This document shows positions 8,746 to 17,075 of a stretch of DNA of 64,000 nt, piece after piece; position 1 is the stretch's first letter, and each line of letters starts with the position of its first letter. The translations under genes and the position numbers were made by a program. The notes under the pieces are model-generated. The model was not told where the DNA came from, searched no databases, and saw only the letters and a list, made by a program, of their open reading frames with translations. The stretch comes from Halobacteriales archaeon QS_4_69_34 (GTDB taxonomy: Archaea > Halobacteriota > Halobacteria > Halobacteriales > Halococcaceae). The stretch spans positions 126,001 to 190,000 of the forward strand of contig PXRN01000003.1 of the NCBI GenBank assembly GCA_003021045.1, written 5' to 3'.

Positions 8746-10398
8746 TCACTCGTGTGTCGTCGACCCGTCGCCGTCCTCGGGAACGTACCGCCGGACGAGC
8801 GGAACGTGGACGCCGAGCCGACCCTCGACGAGATCGATTAGGACCGCGTCCTCGCTCTGGAGCGCCCCCGCGGCCGCGGCGACCGCGACCACGGCGACGC
8901 CGGCACCGACGACGAAGACCGGAAGCGTGAAAATCGAGAGCGAAACCACCCCCGAGAGCGCGAACGCCGGCGGAAGGAGCGCGACCGGCAGCGCGAGGAA
9001 GGCACGGGTCGTCGGGCCCGAGAACGGCTCGATGCCCGAGAGCCACCGGAGGGCGAGGAGCGCGCTCACGTTGAGCGTCACGAAAGAGAGCGCCGAGGCG
9101 GCCGCCGCGCCGATCACGCCGAAACGGGGGATGAGAAGGAGGTTCGCGGCGACGTTGACGAGGGCCGCGACCGTGTTCACCGCGAGGATCGCCCGGGTGT
9201 GGCCAAAGGCCGATAGTGTGTCCTGACAGCGCCCGTTGGCCGCGCTGACGAAAAAGCCGACCGCGAGCACCGCGAGCGCCATCCCCGAGCGGGGGTCGGC
9301 CGTCCCGAAGACGATCGTCACGAGGTCGGTCGGGAACGCGACGAACGTCAAAAACAAGGGAAAGGCGGCGACGAAGATCCACTTCGTCGTCACCGCGTAG
9401 ACTCGGCGAACCTCGTCGCGGTCGTCGCCGGCGTCGAGCCGAGCCGCCAGCGGCATGTACAGAAAGCCGAACACCGAGAGCACGACGGGCAGCCCGGCGG
9501 CGATGGTGTAGCCCTTGTTGTACGCCCCCGCGGGCGCGGTGGAGGGCAACAGCGCGCCGAGCATGATTGTGTCGACCTGAGCGAACAACGCCGAAACCGC
9601 CGCGGCGACCACCAGCGGGGCCGAGAAGGTCAGCAGATCACGGACGTGGGTCCGGAACGGGCCCCGGAGCGCGAGCAGGCGATTCAGCAGGGCGTGGACG
9701 ACCACGAAGGCGACGACGGCGGCGACGAGGTAGGCGTACCCCGCGGCGAGTACGCCCCCGCCGGCGAGCAACAGCGCGACGAGCAGGACGAGCCGGAGAC
9801 CGTTATAAAGGAGGTCGTAGGCGTAGGTCCGATAGCGCGTGTTCTCGTGGCCCCGGACCGCGCCGACGCCGAGCCGGAGGCCGACGAGGAAGGGCAGCGC
9901 GAGGGCAAACAGGGTGAGCAGCCCCGGCGGCGTGGTCGGCTCGAAGAGCAGCCGCCTGAGGCGGTCGCCGGCGAGCAGGAGCGCCGCCGAGAGCAACACC
10001 CCTGTGGCCCCGGCGAGGGCGAGGCCCACCACCCAGAGCCCGCGCACGTCGCGCTCGTCGTCGTAGCGCGAGGCGAACCGGGAGATCCCCTGATCGAGAC
10101 CGAGCAGCGCGAGCGTCGACCCGAGGGTCATCGTCGAGAGGGCGATGTTGACCTCGCCGTAGGCACTCGTCGAGAGCAGCCGCCCGACGACGATCTGTTC
10201 GAGCAGCTTCGAGCCCGATCCGAACAGGCTGCCGACGAGCACGAGGCTCGCGCTCGACACGAGTGCCGAGAGGTCGTCGTCTGTCCCGCCCTCGGCGTCG
10301 TCGGTCGCCGGAGTCGCGTCGTCCACCGACGGGGCGGCGTCCGCGTCCGTCGCCGAGGTGGCGTCGTCGACCGGTGCGGTGGCGTCCTCGCCCGGCAT
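8746..10398 (-). CDS. Polysaccharide flippase (Wzx/MVF superfamily, AglR-like)
   Basis: This 550-residue polytopic protein has about 14 hydrophobic segments starting near residue 50 (SSASLVLVGSLFGSGSKLLE) and the family-typical N-terminal region QIVVGRLLSTSAYGEVNIA. It belongs to the polysaccharide biosynthesis/MVF group that flips lipid-linked oligosaccharides across the membrane. The first 48 residues are an acidic Ala/Thr/Asp low-complexity repeat (copies of DDAT/TDDA) not expected in the family, probably cytoplasmic. The gene lies upstream of the sugar-nucleotide operon on the same strand after a 323-bp gap and diverges from the phosphodiesterase-like gene. It probably moves the lipid-linked glycan made with the adjacent operon's UDP-sugar. 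Confidence 0.88.
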   Translation of the reverse strand: MPGEDATAPVDDATSATDADAAPSVDDATPATDDAEGGTDDDLSALVSSASLVLVGSLFGSGSKLLEQIVVGRLLSTSAYGEVNIALSTMTLGSTLALLGLDQGISRFASRYDDERDVRGLWVVGLALAGATGVLLSAALLLAGDRLRRLLFEPTTPPGLLTLFALALPFLVGLRLGVGAVRGHENTRYRTYAYDLLYNGLRLVLLVALLLAGGGVLAAGYAYLVAAVVAFVVVHALLNRLLALRGPFRTHVRDLLTFSAPLVVAAAVSALFAQVDTIMLGALLPSTAPAGAYNKGYTIAAGLPVVLSVFGFLYMPLAARLDAGDDRDEVRRVYAVTTKWIFVAAFPLFLTFVAFPTDLVTIVFGTADPRSGMALAVLAVGFFVSAANGRCQDTLSAFGHTRAILAVNTVAALVNVAANLLLIPRFGVIGAAAASALSFVTLNVSALLALRWLSGIEPFSGPTTRAFLALPVALLPPAFALSGVVSLSIFTLPVFVVGAGVAVVAVAAAAGALQSEDAVLIDLVEGRLGVHVPLVRRYVPEDGDGSTTHE

Positions 10399-10660
10399 CG
10401 ATCACGCCCTGCCGAGAACGGATGGGATCGCAACCCCGTCGAGCGACGGCTCGGTCGGTGACGCGCTCACGCTCATCCGTGTGGCGCTGTTCGGCGGCGT
10501 TCAAAGGGTGTTTCGCTCTCGGCTTCGTTCACGGAGCCCGGACACCGGCAGTGTGGCGATAGGTCGCACAGCCCACACGGATGACACGACGGCGCGATAC
10601 ACAACGCATAACACCTATCGCGGCGAGCGGTGATACACACATGACGAGCGGTACGAGACG

Positions 10661-12358
10661 ATGAACACGCTCCTCGTGGGGCTCGACGCGGCGTGCCGGC
10701 CGGTGCTCGATCGACTCTCCGGGACCGCCGAGCTACCGGCAATCGATCGACTCCTCACCGAGGGCGCGACCGGCCGGCTACGATCACAGATCCCCCCGTG
10801 GACGGCGAGCGCGTGGCCCTCCCTCTATACCGGAACGAACCCCGGCAAGCACGGCGTCTTCGGCTTCCTCGAGTTCGCGGGCTACGACTGGAACGTCGTC
10901 GACGCCACCCACGTCCGACAGCCCGCCCTCTGGGAGCTGCTCTCCGGCGAGGGCCTGTCGAGCGTCGTCGTCAACGTGCCCGTCACTCACCCCCCACGGG
11001 AGTTCGACGGCGCGCTGATCCCGGGCTACGTCGCCCCCGAGGACCCCGCCTGCCATCCCGAGGGACTCCTCGACGAGGTGCGCGAGGCGATCGGCGAGTA
11101 CCGCGTCTACCCGCGTCACACCGGTGGGCGGGAGACGAGCGAGGCCGAGAAGGTCACGGAGTACCGCGCGACGGCCCGGATGCGCGGCGACGCCTTCAGG
11201 TATCTCGCCGAGCGGTTCGACCCCGAGTTCGGGTTCGTCCAGTTCCAGAGCACCGACACCGTGTTCCACGAATGCCCGGACAGTCTGGACGCCGCCGGTG
11301 CGGTCTACGAGGCCGTCGACGAGCAGGTGGGCGCGATCCTCGACGCTTGTGAGCCAGGGACGGTCGTGCTCGCCAGCGATCACGGGATCGGCGAGTACGG
11401 GGGATACGAGTTCCGCGCGAACGCCTTCCTCCGTGACGCCGGGTTCGTGCGGACGAAGCGAGGCGGCGCAGGCGGGATGCCCTCGTGGGATACGATCCGC
11501 GACGACCGGTTTCTGGACGGGAACGGCAGCGATGGAAGGACCGGCGAGGACCGCGGGGACGGCGGGGACGGCCGAACCGGGGCCGCTCGCCCGCGAACGG
11601 TCCGGAGCGGAGCGTTCGACAGCGAGCGCGCACTCCGGCGGGCGATGGCGCTGGCCGCGCGGGCGGGCGCGACGAGCCAGCGCCTCGAAAGTGTCCTCGA
11701 ACGCCTCGGGCTCGCGGAGTTCGTCGTCAAGCACGTCCCCAAGGGGATGATCCGCGCGGGCACCGAGCGGGTCGACTTCCCCGCCTCGCGGGCGTTCATG
11801 CGCTCGCGCATCGAGTGTGGCGTCCGGCTCAACGTAGCCGGACGCGAGCCGAACGGCGTCGTTTCACCCGAGAGCTACGACGCCGTCCGCGAGGAACTGA
11901 TCGAACTCCTCTCGACCGTGGAGACGCCCGACGGAACGCCCGTCTTCGAGGACGTCGCCCCCCGGGAGGCGTACTTCCACGGCCCCGAGGCCGAGCGCGC
12001 CGTCGACATCGTGGCCGTCCCCGCCGACTTCGATCAGTTCCTCTCGACGCAGCTCCGGGAGTCCGTGTTCGGCCCGCCGACCGAGCCGTGGAACCACAAG
12101 CGCGAGGGGGTCGTCGCCGTCGCCGGCACGGGGAGCGACGCGGAAGCGTCGCTCGCGGGCGCGCACCTCTTCGACGTCGCACCCACGGTGCTGGCGACGT
12201 TCGGCCTCGGGCGCGGTACCCACATGGACGGCGACGTGCTCGCTCCCGTGGAGCCGGCGGGCGAGCGCGAGTATCCCGCCGTGGCGGACCGGGAACGGAC
12301 GACGACCGACGATCGCGCGGTCGAAGCACGCCTCTCCGAGTTGGGGTATCTGGAATGA
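10661..12358 (+). CDS. Type I phosphodiesterase / nucleotide pyrophosphatase-like AP-superfamily enzyme
   Basis: This 565-residue soluble alkaline-phosphatase-superfamily protein has the first metal Asp in LLVGLDAACRPVLDRL, a probable Thr nucleophile in PPWTASAWPSLYTG (ten residues before the Gly of the TG turn, as in nucleotide pyrophosphatases), STDTVFHE, and the DH pair in VVLASDHGIGEYGG. A Gly/Asp/Arg-rich insertion sits near residue 285. The C-terminus ends in VEARLSELGYLE, the tail shared with AP-superfamily proteins of the 25-51 kb island. There is no signal peptide or membrane helix. ATG at 10661 overlaps the stop of a seven-codon upstream reading frame (10641-10664). The next gene overlaps by 4 bp. 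The substrate is unknown; a phosphodiester of a lipid or glycan precursor is plausible. Confidence 0.85.
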   Translation: MNTLLVGLDAACRPVLDRLSGTAELPAIDRLLTEGATGRLRSQIPPWTASAWPSLYTGTNPGKHGVFGFLEFAGYDWNVVDATHVRQPALWELLSGEGLSSVVVNVPVTHPPREFDGALIPGYVAPEDPACHPEGLLDEVREAIGEYRVYPRHTGGRETSEAEKVTEYRATARMRGDAFRYLAERFDPEFGFVQFQSTDTVFHECPDSLDAAGAVYEAVDEQVGAILDACEPGTVVLASDHGIGEYGGYEFRANAFLRDAGFVRTKRGGAGGMPSWDTIRDDRFLDGNGSDGRTGEDRGDGGDGRTGAARPRTVRSGAFDSERALRRAMALAARAGATSQRLESVLERLGLAEFVVKHVPKGMIRAGTERVDFPASRAFMRSRIECGVRLNVAGREPNGVVSPESYDAVREELIELLSTVETPDGTPVFEDVAPREAYFHGPEAERAVDIVAVPADFDQFLSTQLRESVFGPPTEPWNHKREGVVAVAGTGSDAEASLAGAHLFDVAPTVLATFGLGRGTHMDGDVLAPVEPAGEREYPAVADRERTTTDDRAVEARLSELGYLE

Positions 12359-13359
12359 GCGTCGAAATCAGGCGCGCGAGCACACAAGAGCGCGAGCGCT
12401 GGGACGGCTGGGTCGCGCGCTCGCCCCACGCCAACCCGTTCCACCGCTGGGGAGCTCTCGTAGCGCTCGCCGAGCACGCGGACGCGCGACTCTACCCGCT
12501 AGTCGGGTTCAAGGGTCAGGAGCCGGCAGGGCTGTTCCCGCTGTTCGAGACGCGGCGGGCGGGTCTTTCCCTCCTGTTCTCGCCGCCACCCGATCTATTG
12601 GTTCCCTACCTGGGGCCGGCGCTGCTCAACGTCGGGAAGCTCAAGCGTCGCAAAGCCGAGCGCCGCCACGAGCGCTTCGTCGAGGGCTGTCTCGACTGGC
12701 TCGATTCCGAACCGGATCCCCGGTACGTCCACGTCCGCACCGACAGCCGCTACGCGGACCTCCGGCCGCTCAAGTGGAACGGCTTCTCGGTCGAACCGGG
12801 CTACACCTACGTCGTCGACCTCGCGGTGGGGGCGGAGGAGCTACTGGAGCGGTTCAGCAGCGACGCGCGGAGCAACGTCCGCAACACACCCGACAGCGCC
12901 TATACGGTCGAGGAGGGCGGTCGGGCGGCGGTCGACCGGATCGTCGGACAGGTCCGCCGTCGCTACGATGCCCAGGGGAAGTCCTACGGGGTCACCCCCG
13001 CGTTCGTCCGCGACCTCCACGAGCGCCTCCCGGAGGGCGTTCTCCGGGCCCACGTCTGCCGTGTCGACGGCGAGCTCGCCGGCGGGATGGTGACCCTCGA
13101 AGGGGAGGGGACGATCTATCGGTGGCAGGGCGGGGCGAAACACGACGCCGACCTCCCCATCAACGATCTCCTCGACTGGCAGATCATGCGCGACGCGATC
13201 GACCGTGGGATCGAGGCGTACGACCTCGTCGGGGCCGACGCCCGGCGGCTGAACCGGTACAAGGCGAAGTTCGGCCCGGGGCTTCGGTCCTACCATCAGG
13301 CCGAGCGCGCCGGTCCGGCGATGCGCCTCGCACGCGAGATCTACACGCGACTCCGGTGA
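12355..13359 (+). CDS. FemAB/GNAT-type acyltransferase
   Basis: This complete 334-residue protein of the FemAB/BioF2-like group has an N-terminal half ending near KWNGFSVEPGYTYVVDL and a C-terminal half with GGMVTLEGEGTIYRWQGG and YDLVGADARRLNRYKAKFG, the usual end of this domain. The fold transfers acyl or aminoacyl groups to amino groups; in bacteria FemAB adds glycine to cell-wall precursors, while other members modify exopolysaccharide. ATG at 12355 overlaps the stop of the phosphodiesterase-like gene (ATGA), so the two are co-translated. A paralogue lies at 1-612 on the other strand. The acceptor could be the 3-amino or 2-amino sugar made here, but that is only inference. Confidence 0.83.
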   Translation: MSVEIRRASTQERERWDGWVARSPHANPFHRWGALVALAEHADARLYPLVGFKGQEPAGLFPLFETRRAGLSLLFSPPPDLLVPYLGPALLNVGKLKRRKAERRHERFVEGCLDWLDSEPDPRYVHVRTDSRYADLRPLKWNGFSVEPGYTYVVDLAVGAEELLERFSSDARSNVRNTPDSAYTVEEGGRAAVDRIVGQVRRRYDAQGKSYGVTPAFVRDLHERLPEGVLRAHVCRVDGELAGGMVTLEGEGTIYRWQGGAKHDADLPINDLLDWQIMRDAIDRGIEAYDLVGADARRLNRYKAKFGPGLRSYHQAERAGPAMRLAREIYTRLR

Positions 13360-13519
13360 CGCGCCACACGGCTCCGGCGAGCGCTACACGCGGCCCGACT
13401 GACGCGGCTCCGGCGAGTGGACTTCACAGCCCACCCGCGCGGACACGACCGTGCCGGCAGCCACGGCCGCCGGCGCGGCCCCGGCGGTGACGCCCGGACT
13501 AAGACAAGTGCAGTAAACA

Positions 13520-14125
13520 CTACGTCGTCTCTCTACGACTCCGGACGAGCGCGGCGAGCGTCGCGACGCCCGGGCGGCCGTCGCGCAGCCAGAGGGCGAC
13601 CGCACCGAGCAGGACGGCGAGCTCGACGGCGACGTACAGCGCGCCGCGCGGGCCGAGAAGCGCGCCGACATAGCCCTCGAAGTAGTAGGCGGCGTGCGTC
13701 AGGAGGCCCGCGCCCGCGCCGGGGCCGACGATCGGGTCCGAGACGTCGACGCCCGGGCGGGGGACGGCGGGCCAGAGCAGGAACCAGTAGCGGGGGCGGC
13801 TCTCGAACACGAGCGAGGGAACCACGTCGCCGGGGAGGTGTGCGAGGTAGCCGATCCCGAAGGCGATCGCGGGTTCGGGGCGACCGACCCGGCGGGCGAC
13901 GAGGAGGACGACGCCGACCAGCGGGAGGGCGACGAACACCGAGTGGGACAGTACCCCGGCGGGGAGGACGTCGAGCGTCCACGACAGGGGTTTGTCGACG
14001 AGGTCGGGGAACTGCGTGCCGAGGGCGGCCGCGAGCGCCGCGTTCTCGCTCGGAACGCGCCCGCGGGCGCGTGCGCTGGCGGAGTAGAGCAGATAGCCGA
14101 CCGCGAGGTGCTCCCAGGGCCACAT
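13520..14125 (-). CDS. YdjM-like membrane-bound metal-dependent hydrolase family protein
   Basis: This 201-residue membrane protein has five or so hydrophobic helices and conserved His/Asp positions of the YdjM/DUF457 family: HLAVGYLLYS near the N-terminus, GTQFPDLVDKPL, GVLSHSVFVALPL, and GYLAHLPGDVV. The family is annotated as membrane-bound metal-dependent hydrolases, with poorly known function. It lies 9 bp downstream of the DUF1616 gene on the same strand and is probably co-transcribed. A second member occurs at 25762-26343, also beside glycan genes. Family call fairly sure; role unknown. Confidence 0.78.
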   Translation of the reverse strand: MWPWEHLAVGYLLYSASARARGRVPSENAALAAALGTQFPDLVDKPLSWTLDVLPAGVLSHSVFVALPLVGVVLLVARRVGRPEPAIAFGIGYLAHLPGDVVPSLVFESRPRYWFLLWPAVPRPGVDVSDPIVGPGAGAGLLTHAAYYFEGYVGALLGPRGALYVAVELAVLLGAVALWLRDGRPGVATLAALVRSRRETT

Positions 14126-14134
14126 GCGAGCGGC

Positions 14135-15217
14135 TCAGCCGCCCTCGCCCGCGGCGGTGACGTTGAGCGAGAGGTACGCCTCGCGGTAGGCGTTCGAGGG
14201 GAGTGGCACCCGATCGGCCGGAGGCTCGTCCCGGTAGAGGAGATACGCGAGCCGGAGGTCGTCGCCGGCGACGCCCGACGGGAGGCTGAAGTTGTGCCCC
14301 CGTCGCCACGACTCGTTGGCCGCGACGCTCGGGGTGAAGGTGTCGAGCTCGGTGCGGCCGACGACGGTGCCGTTCTCGTTCACCCGTTCGAGTTGGGCGA
14401 CGACGGTGTAGTTGACTCGTCGCTGTTCGTCGTTCTCGACGAGAACGGTGACCTCGCCGCTCCCGCCGGCAGCGAGGTCGGTCGGGTAGTCCGCGAAGGC
14501 CAGCTCGCCCGTCTCGTTGTTGCCCGCGAGGAGGTAGATCCCCGAGGTCGTTGAGCCCGGGTTGGGGACCGCGAGCGCGTAGGTCACGCTGGCGACCGCG
14601 GCGACGATGCTGAAGATCAACACGAGGTTGACGAGCGCGTCGACGGGCGAGCCGACGAGGCTCGCGCGGAAGTCCCTGACCCACGTGCTGATGGGGAGTG
14701 CAAAGCGCTGCTCGCGGGGGAGCCGGAGGCGGCGCACCGTGGCGACCGCGAGAAGGACGAGGACGAACCCGACGAGCAACGAGACGATCGGTGCCGGGTC
14801 GAACGCCCACGGCGAGAGGTCGACCGCCAGTGCGAGCGGCGGGAGCAGAAAGAGGCTCAGGCCGAAGGCGAGCGCCACCCGCTCGCCCCAGCGGACGCCG
14901 CGGCGCTGGATCGAGCGGGCGCTGTCGAACTGTCGGGAGAGCCCCGAGAGCGCGCCGAGCTGGCTCGCGTTCCGGGAGGGGCGGCCGGGGAACAGCGCCG
15001 CCACCAGCGCATATCCCGGCAGGAAAACCAGCAGCGGGACGCCGAGGAGAAAGCGGGCGAGCGAGGGGGCGATCCCGACGGAGACGACGGCGACCCATGC
15101 GGCGACGGCGTAGCCGGCACAGGCGACGAGGTCGCCGGGAAAGCCGCTCGCGAGCGACGCGTCGCTCGCGTAGCGCTCGGCTCTCGCTTCACTGCCGGAA
15201 ATCGGATCGCGGGCCAC
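14135..15217 (-). CDS. DUF1616 family membrane protein
   Basis: This 360-residue protein has four hydrophobic helices in the first 230 residues (for example GVPLLVFLPGYALVAALFP) followed by an extracellular-type beta-rich C-terminal domain (YPTDLAAGGSGEVTVLVEN, NYTVVAQLERVNENG). This is the DUF1616 architecture common in archaea near glycosylation genes; its biochemical role is unknown. The start read here is GTG at 15217, with no ATG upstream in frame. The C-terminal domain is homologous to the shorter protein at 54230-54700, which keeps the same PTDLSPGETGELVGGITN segment. It probably heads a two-gene unit with the YdjM-like protein downstream. Confidence 0.82.
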   Translation of the reverse strand: MARDPISGSEARAERYASDASLASGFPGDLVACAGYAVAAWVAVVSVGIAPSLARFLLGVPLLVFLPGYALVAALFPGRPSRNASQLGALSGLSRQFDSARSIQRRGVRWGERVALAFGLSLFLLPPLALAVDLSPWAFDPAPIVSLLVGFVLVLLAVATVRRLRLPREQRFALPISTWVRDFRASLVGSPVDALVNLVLIFSIVAAVASVTYALAVPNPGSTTSGIYLLAGNNETGELAFADYPTDLAAGGSGEVTVLVENDEQRRVNYTVVAQLERVNENGTVVGRTELDTFTPSVAANESWRRGHNFSLPSGVAGDDLRLAYLLYRDEPPADRVPLPSNAYREAYLSLNVTAAGEGG

Positions 15218-15409
15218 CGGTAGCTCCCGGCTGTAGTCACCGCGCTCGTTTGGTTATCAGCTGCTTACTCCGACGGTCGGCTGCTCGACTGCTCTCCGAC
15301 GGTCGGCTGCTCGTCGCCCCGTCCACTTCCCGTCGTCCCCTCAACCGGTAATTTTTTCGGTCTATCGGGCCGGCAAGCGCAGCCGAGACGTGCGTAGCCC
15401 GCTAGCGGA

Positions 15410-15429
15410 TGCATAGTAAACTATATGCA
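15410..15429. promoter_or_regulatory. Inverted repeat over the TATA region of the winged-helix gene
   Basis: TGCATA and TATGCA flank an 8-bp spacer, with a TATA-like ACTATATG inside and overlapping. The gene starts at 15488, leaving about 30-40 nt of leader. A palindrome at the TATA box upstream of a small winged-helix protein is a typical place for autoregulation; binding is inferred. Confidence 0.4.
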
Positions 15430-15487
15430 CCTGTTGTTCGATTCGACCCGATACGTCGGTCAGACGGGTTGGGGAGCGGAGACCACA

Positions 15488-15769
15488 ATGGAAGACGACT
15501 GGGACATGATAAGCTTCGTGATCCGATCGAAGTACCGCGTCGCGGTTCTGGAACGACTCGTCGAGGGACCGGCGACGCCGTCGCGCATTGCCACCGACAA
15601 GGACATCGCCATCGCACACGTCTCGCGGGCGCTTTCGGGCCTCCGCGGGGACGGCCACGACATGGTCGAGCTGCTCGTCTCGGAGGACCAGAAGAAAGGC
15701 CGCGTCTACGGCATCACCGACACGGGCGAGCGCGTCTGGTACCGCCTCCAGACCGAGGGGATGGTGTAG
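15488..15769 (+). CDS. Small winged-helix DNA-binding protein
   Basis: This 93-residue winged-helix protein starts MEDDWDMISFVIRSKYRVAVLE, with helix-turn-helix SRIATDKDIAIAHVSRALSGL and wing VYGITDTGERVWYRL. It is the size and layout of haloarchaeal ArsR/MarR-like regulators with no ligand domain. ATG at 15488 is preferred over ATG at 15425, because the latter lies inside the inferred promoter palindrome and adds a poorly conserved-looking extension. It stands alone between the DUF1616 gene (divergent) and the lipoprotein gene (same strand, 160 bp downstream). Regulatory targets are unknown; the lipoprotein gene and itself are the nearest candidates. Confidence 0.8.
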   Translation: MEDDWDMISFVIRSKYRVAVLERLVEGPATPSRIATDKDIAIAHVSRALSGLRGDGHDMVELLVSEDQKKGRVYGITDTGERVWYRLQTEGMV

Positions 15770-15898
15770 TCGATCCCTCCTTCCCCGGCGACTGCCGCCG
15801 ACCCGGCCGGTCGACGGCCGGAGTCGTACCCAGCGCGTCGGTCGGCACTCGGTGTCGATCGGCGCCCGACGTCGGCCACACCCGACCGTAAGACGTCA

Positions 15899-15906
15899 GC
15901 TATATG
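15899..15906 (+). promoter_or_regulatory. TATA box of the lipoprotein gene
   Basis: GCTATATG at this position would place the transcription start at about 15926-15931. That coincides with ATG 15931, consistent with a leaderless mRNA beginning at that codon. Confidence 0.45.
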
Positions 15907-15961
15907 CAGCCACGCACGACAGCGCGAGCAATGAGCGTGCGACCCCGAGATTCTCACGTGG

Positions 15962-17014
15962 ATGGTCGTCGTGGCCGGGTGTGGCGGCTCGCCTACGCCG
16001 AGCTGTGCCGAGATCACACCGCTCGGCGACGGCACGCGGCCGGTAACGGCGTTCTACGACTACCGAGTGCTCGATCCCGCGGGGAACTACAGCTCCCACG
16101 GAACCGGACGCCTCCAGGAGCCGACGACGAGCCAGCTGTTCGTCTACGACGGGGCCGACGGACTGAGTCTCGTCTTCCTCCACGGCGAGCGGACGGGCAG
16201 CGTGCAGCCGACCGGCGGCGCGGCGATCACGGCCGACCTCTCCGGGCTGCCGGCCGAGGGCGAGTGGGTCGTCGAAGACGACGACTACCCCGACCGCGAC
16301 GACGTCTTCGACCACGGCAGCACGACGAGTCACGTCGAATGGGTTTCCGTGGGCGGACGGACCGACGGGGCCGCGTTCCGCGGGCTGGCGAGCACGGACT
16401 ACCGCGCGATCACGGTCGACGCGAAGTTCAACGAGGCGTCGAACCGCTATCCCTTCTCGGAGTGGGACGGCCCGGCCGAGGAAAACGAGATCGAGCGCTG
16501 GATCGCCCGCTCGGGATCGGGGGCCCCGACCGAGCTCGCCCTCGACCAGCCGGTCGAGATCGGTCCCGGGACGTGTGAGACGGGGTTCGTCCCGAACACG
16601 CCGGTCGAGACGGCGACCACGACGCCGACCGACGCGCCGGCCGCGACCGACACCCCGACGGCGACCGCAGCCCGAACGGCCACTGCGACGCCGACCGAGA
16701 CGCCTACTGAGACGGCGACACCAACCGAGACGCCGACCGCAACCGAGACGCCAACACCGACGGAGACGCCGACGCCAACCGAAACATCGACCCCAACCGA
16801 GACGTCGATTCCCGGGGAGACGACACCCTCGGACCCGAACAGCCCCGCGACCGACGATAGCGGGTCGGGGACGAACGGTACCGCCACCGCGACGGCGAAC
16901 GGCACCGCCGACCCGCTCAGCGACATCACCGGCGACGGCTTCGGTCTCGGCGTCGCCCTCGCCGCGCTCGCCGTCCTCCTCGGCGTGCTGGCGCTGACCC
17001 GGCGGCGAGGCTGA
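15962..17014 (+). CDS. Secreted Thr/Pro-rich surface lipoprotein with PGF-CTERM-like end; signal peptide frameshifted
   Basis: The open frame from ATG 15962 gives 350 residues: a lipobox-like VVVAGCGGS at the extreme N-terminus, a globular domain of about 200 residues, a stalk of repeated PTET/TPTE units (about residues 215-285), then GFGLGVALAALAVLLGVLAL and RRRG, resembling an archaeosortase PGF-CTERM anchor. Starting at 15962 leaves no charged n-region before the lipobox. ATG 15931, at the right distance from the TATA box, reads MSVRPR in another frame; losing one base near 15946-15949 would join it to ILTWMVVVAGC, a normal lipoprotein signal. The native gene therefore probably starts at 15931, with a one-base frameshift or a sequence error. 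Function unknown. Confidence 0.7.
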   Translation: MVVVAGCGGSPTPSCAEITPLGDGTRPVTAFYDYRVLDPAGNYSSHGTGRLQEPTTSQLFVYDGADGLSLVFLHGERTGSVQPTGGAAITADLSGLPAEGEWVVEDDDYPDRDDVFDHGSTTSHVEWVSVGGRTDGAAFRGLASTDYRAITVDAKFNEASNRYPFSEWDGPAEENEIERWIARSGSGAPTELALDQPVEIGPGTCETGFVPNTPVETATTTPTDAPAATDTPTATAARTATATPTETPTETATPTETPTATETPTPTETPTPTETSTPTETSIPGETTPSDPNSPATDDSGSGTNGTATATANGTADPLSDITGDGFGLGVALAALAVLLGVLALTRRRG

Positions 17015-17075
17015 CCCTCGTAATCGAGGGGCGCGACGCGGACGGAGACGGCGGGCCGAGCGTGCCGTCGCGGTG

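Noticed and set aside
13360-13519. Duplicated CGGCTCCGGCGAG as a regulatory repeat
   Set aside because: Two short copies in very GC-rich DNA with no promoter nearby; chance is a sufficient explanation.
15352-15357. T6 run as a transcription terminator
   Set aside because: It does not follow the 3' end of any gene; it lies between two divergently oriented starts.
16618-16810. Tandem-repeat DNA resembling a satellite or CRISPR-like array
   Set aside because: The repeats are codons for a PTET-rich stalk within one open frame, without regular spacers. No CRISPR array was seen anywhere in the window.
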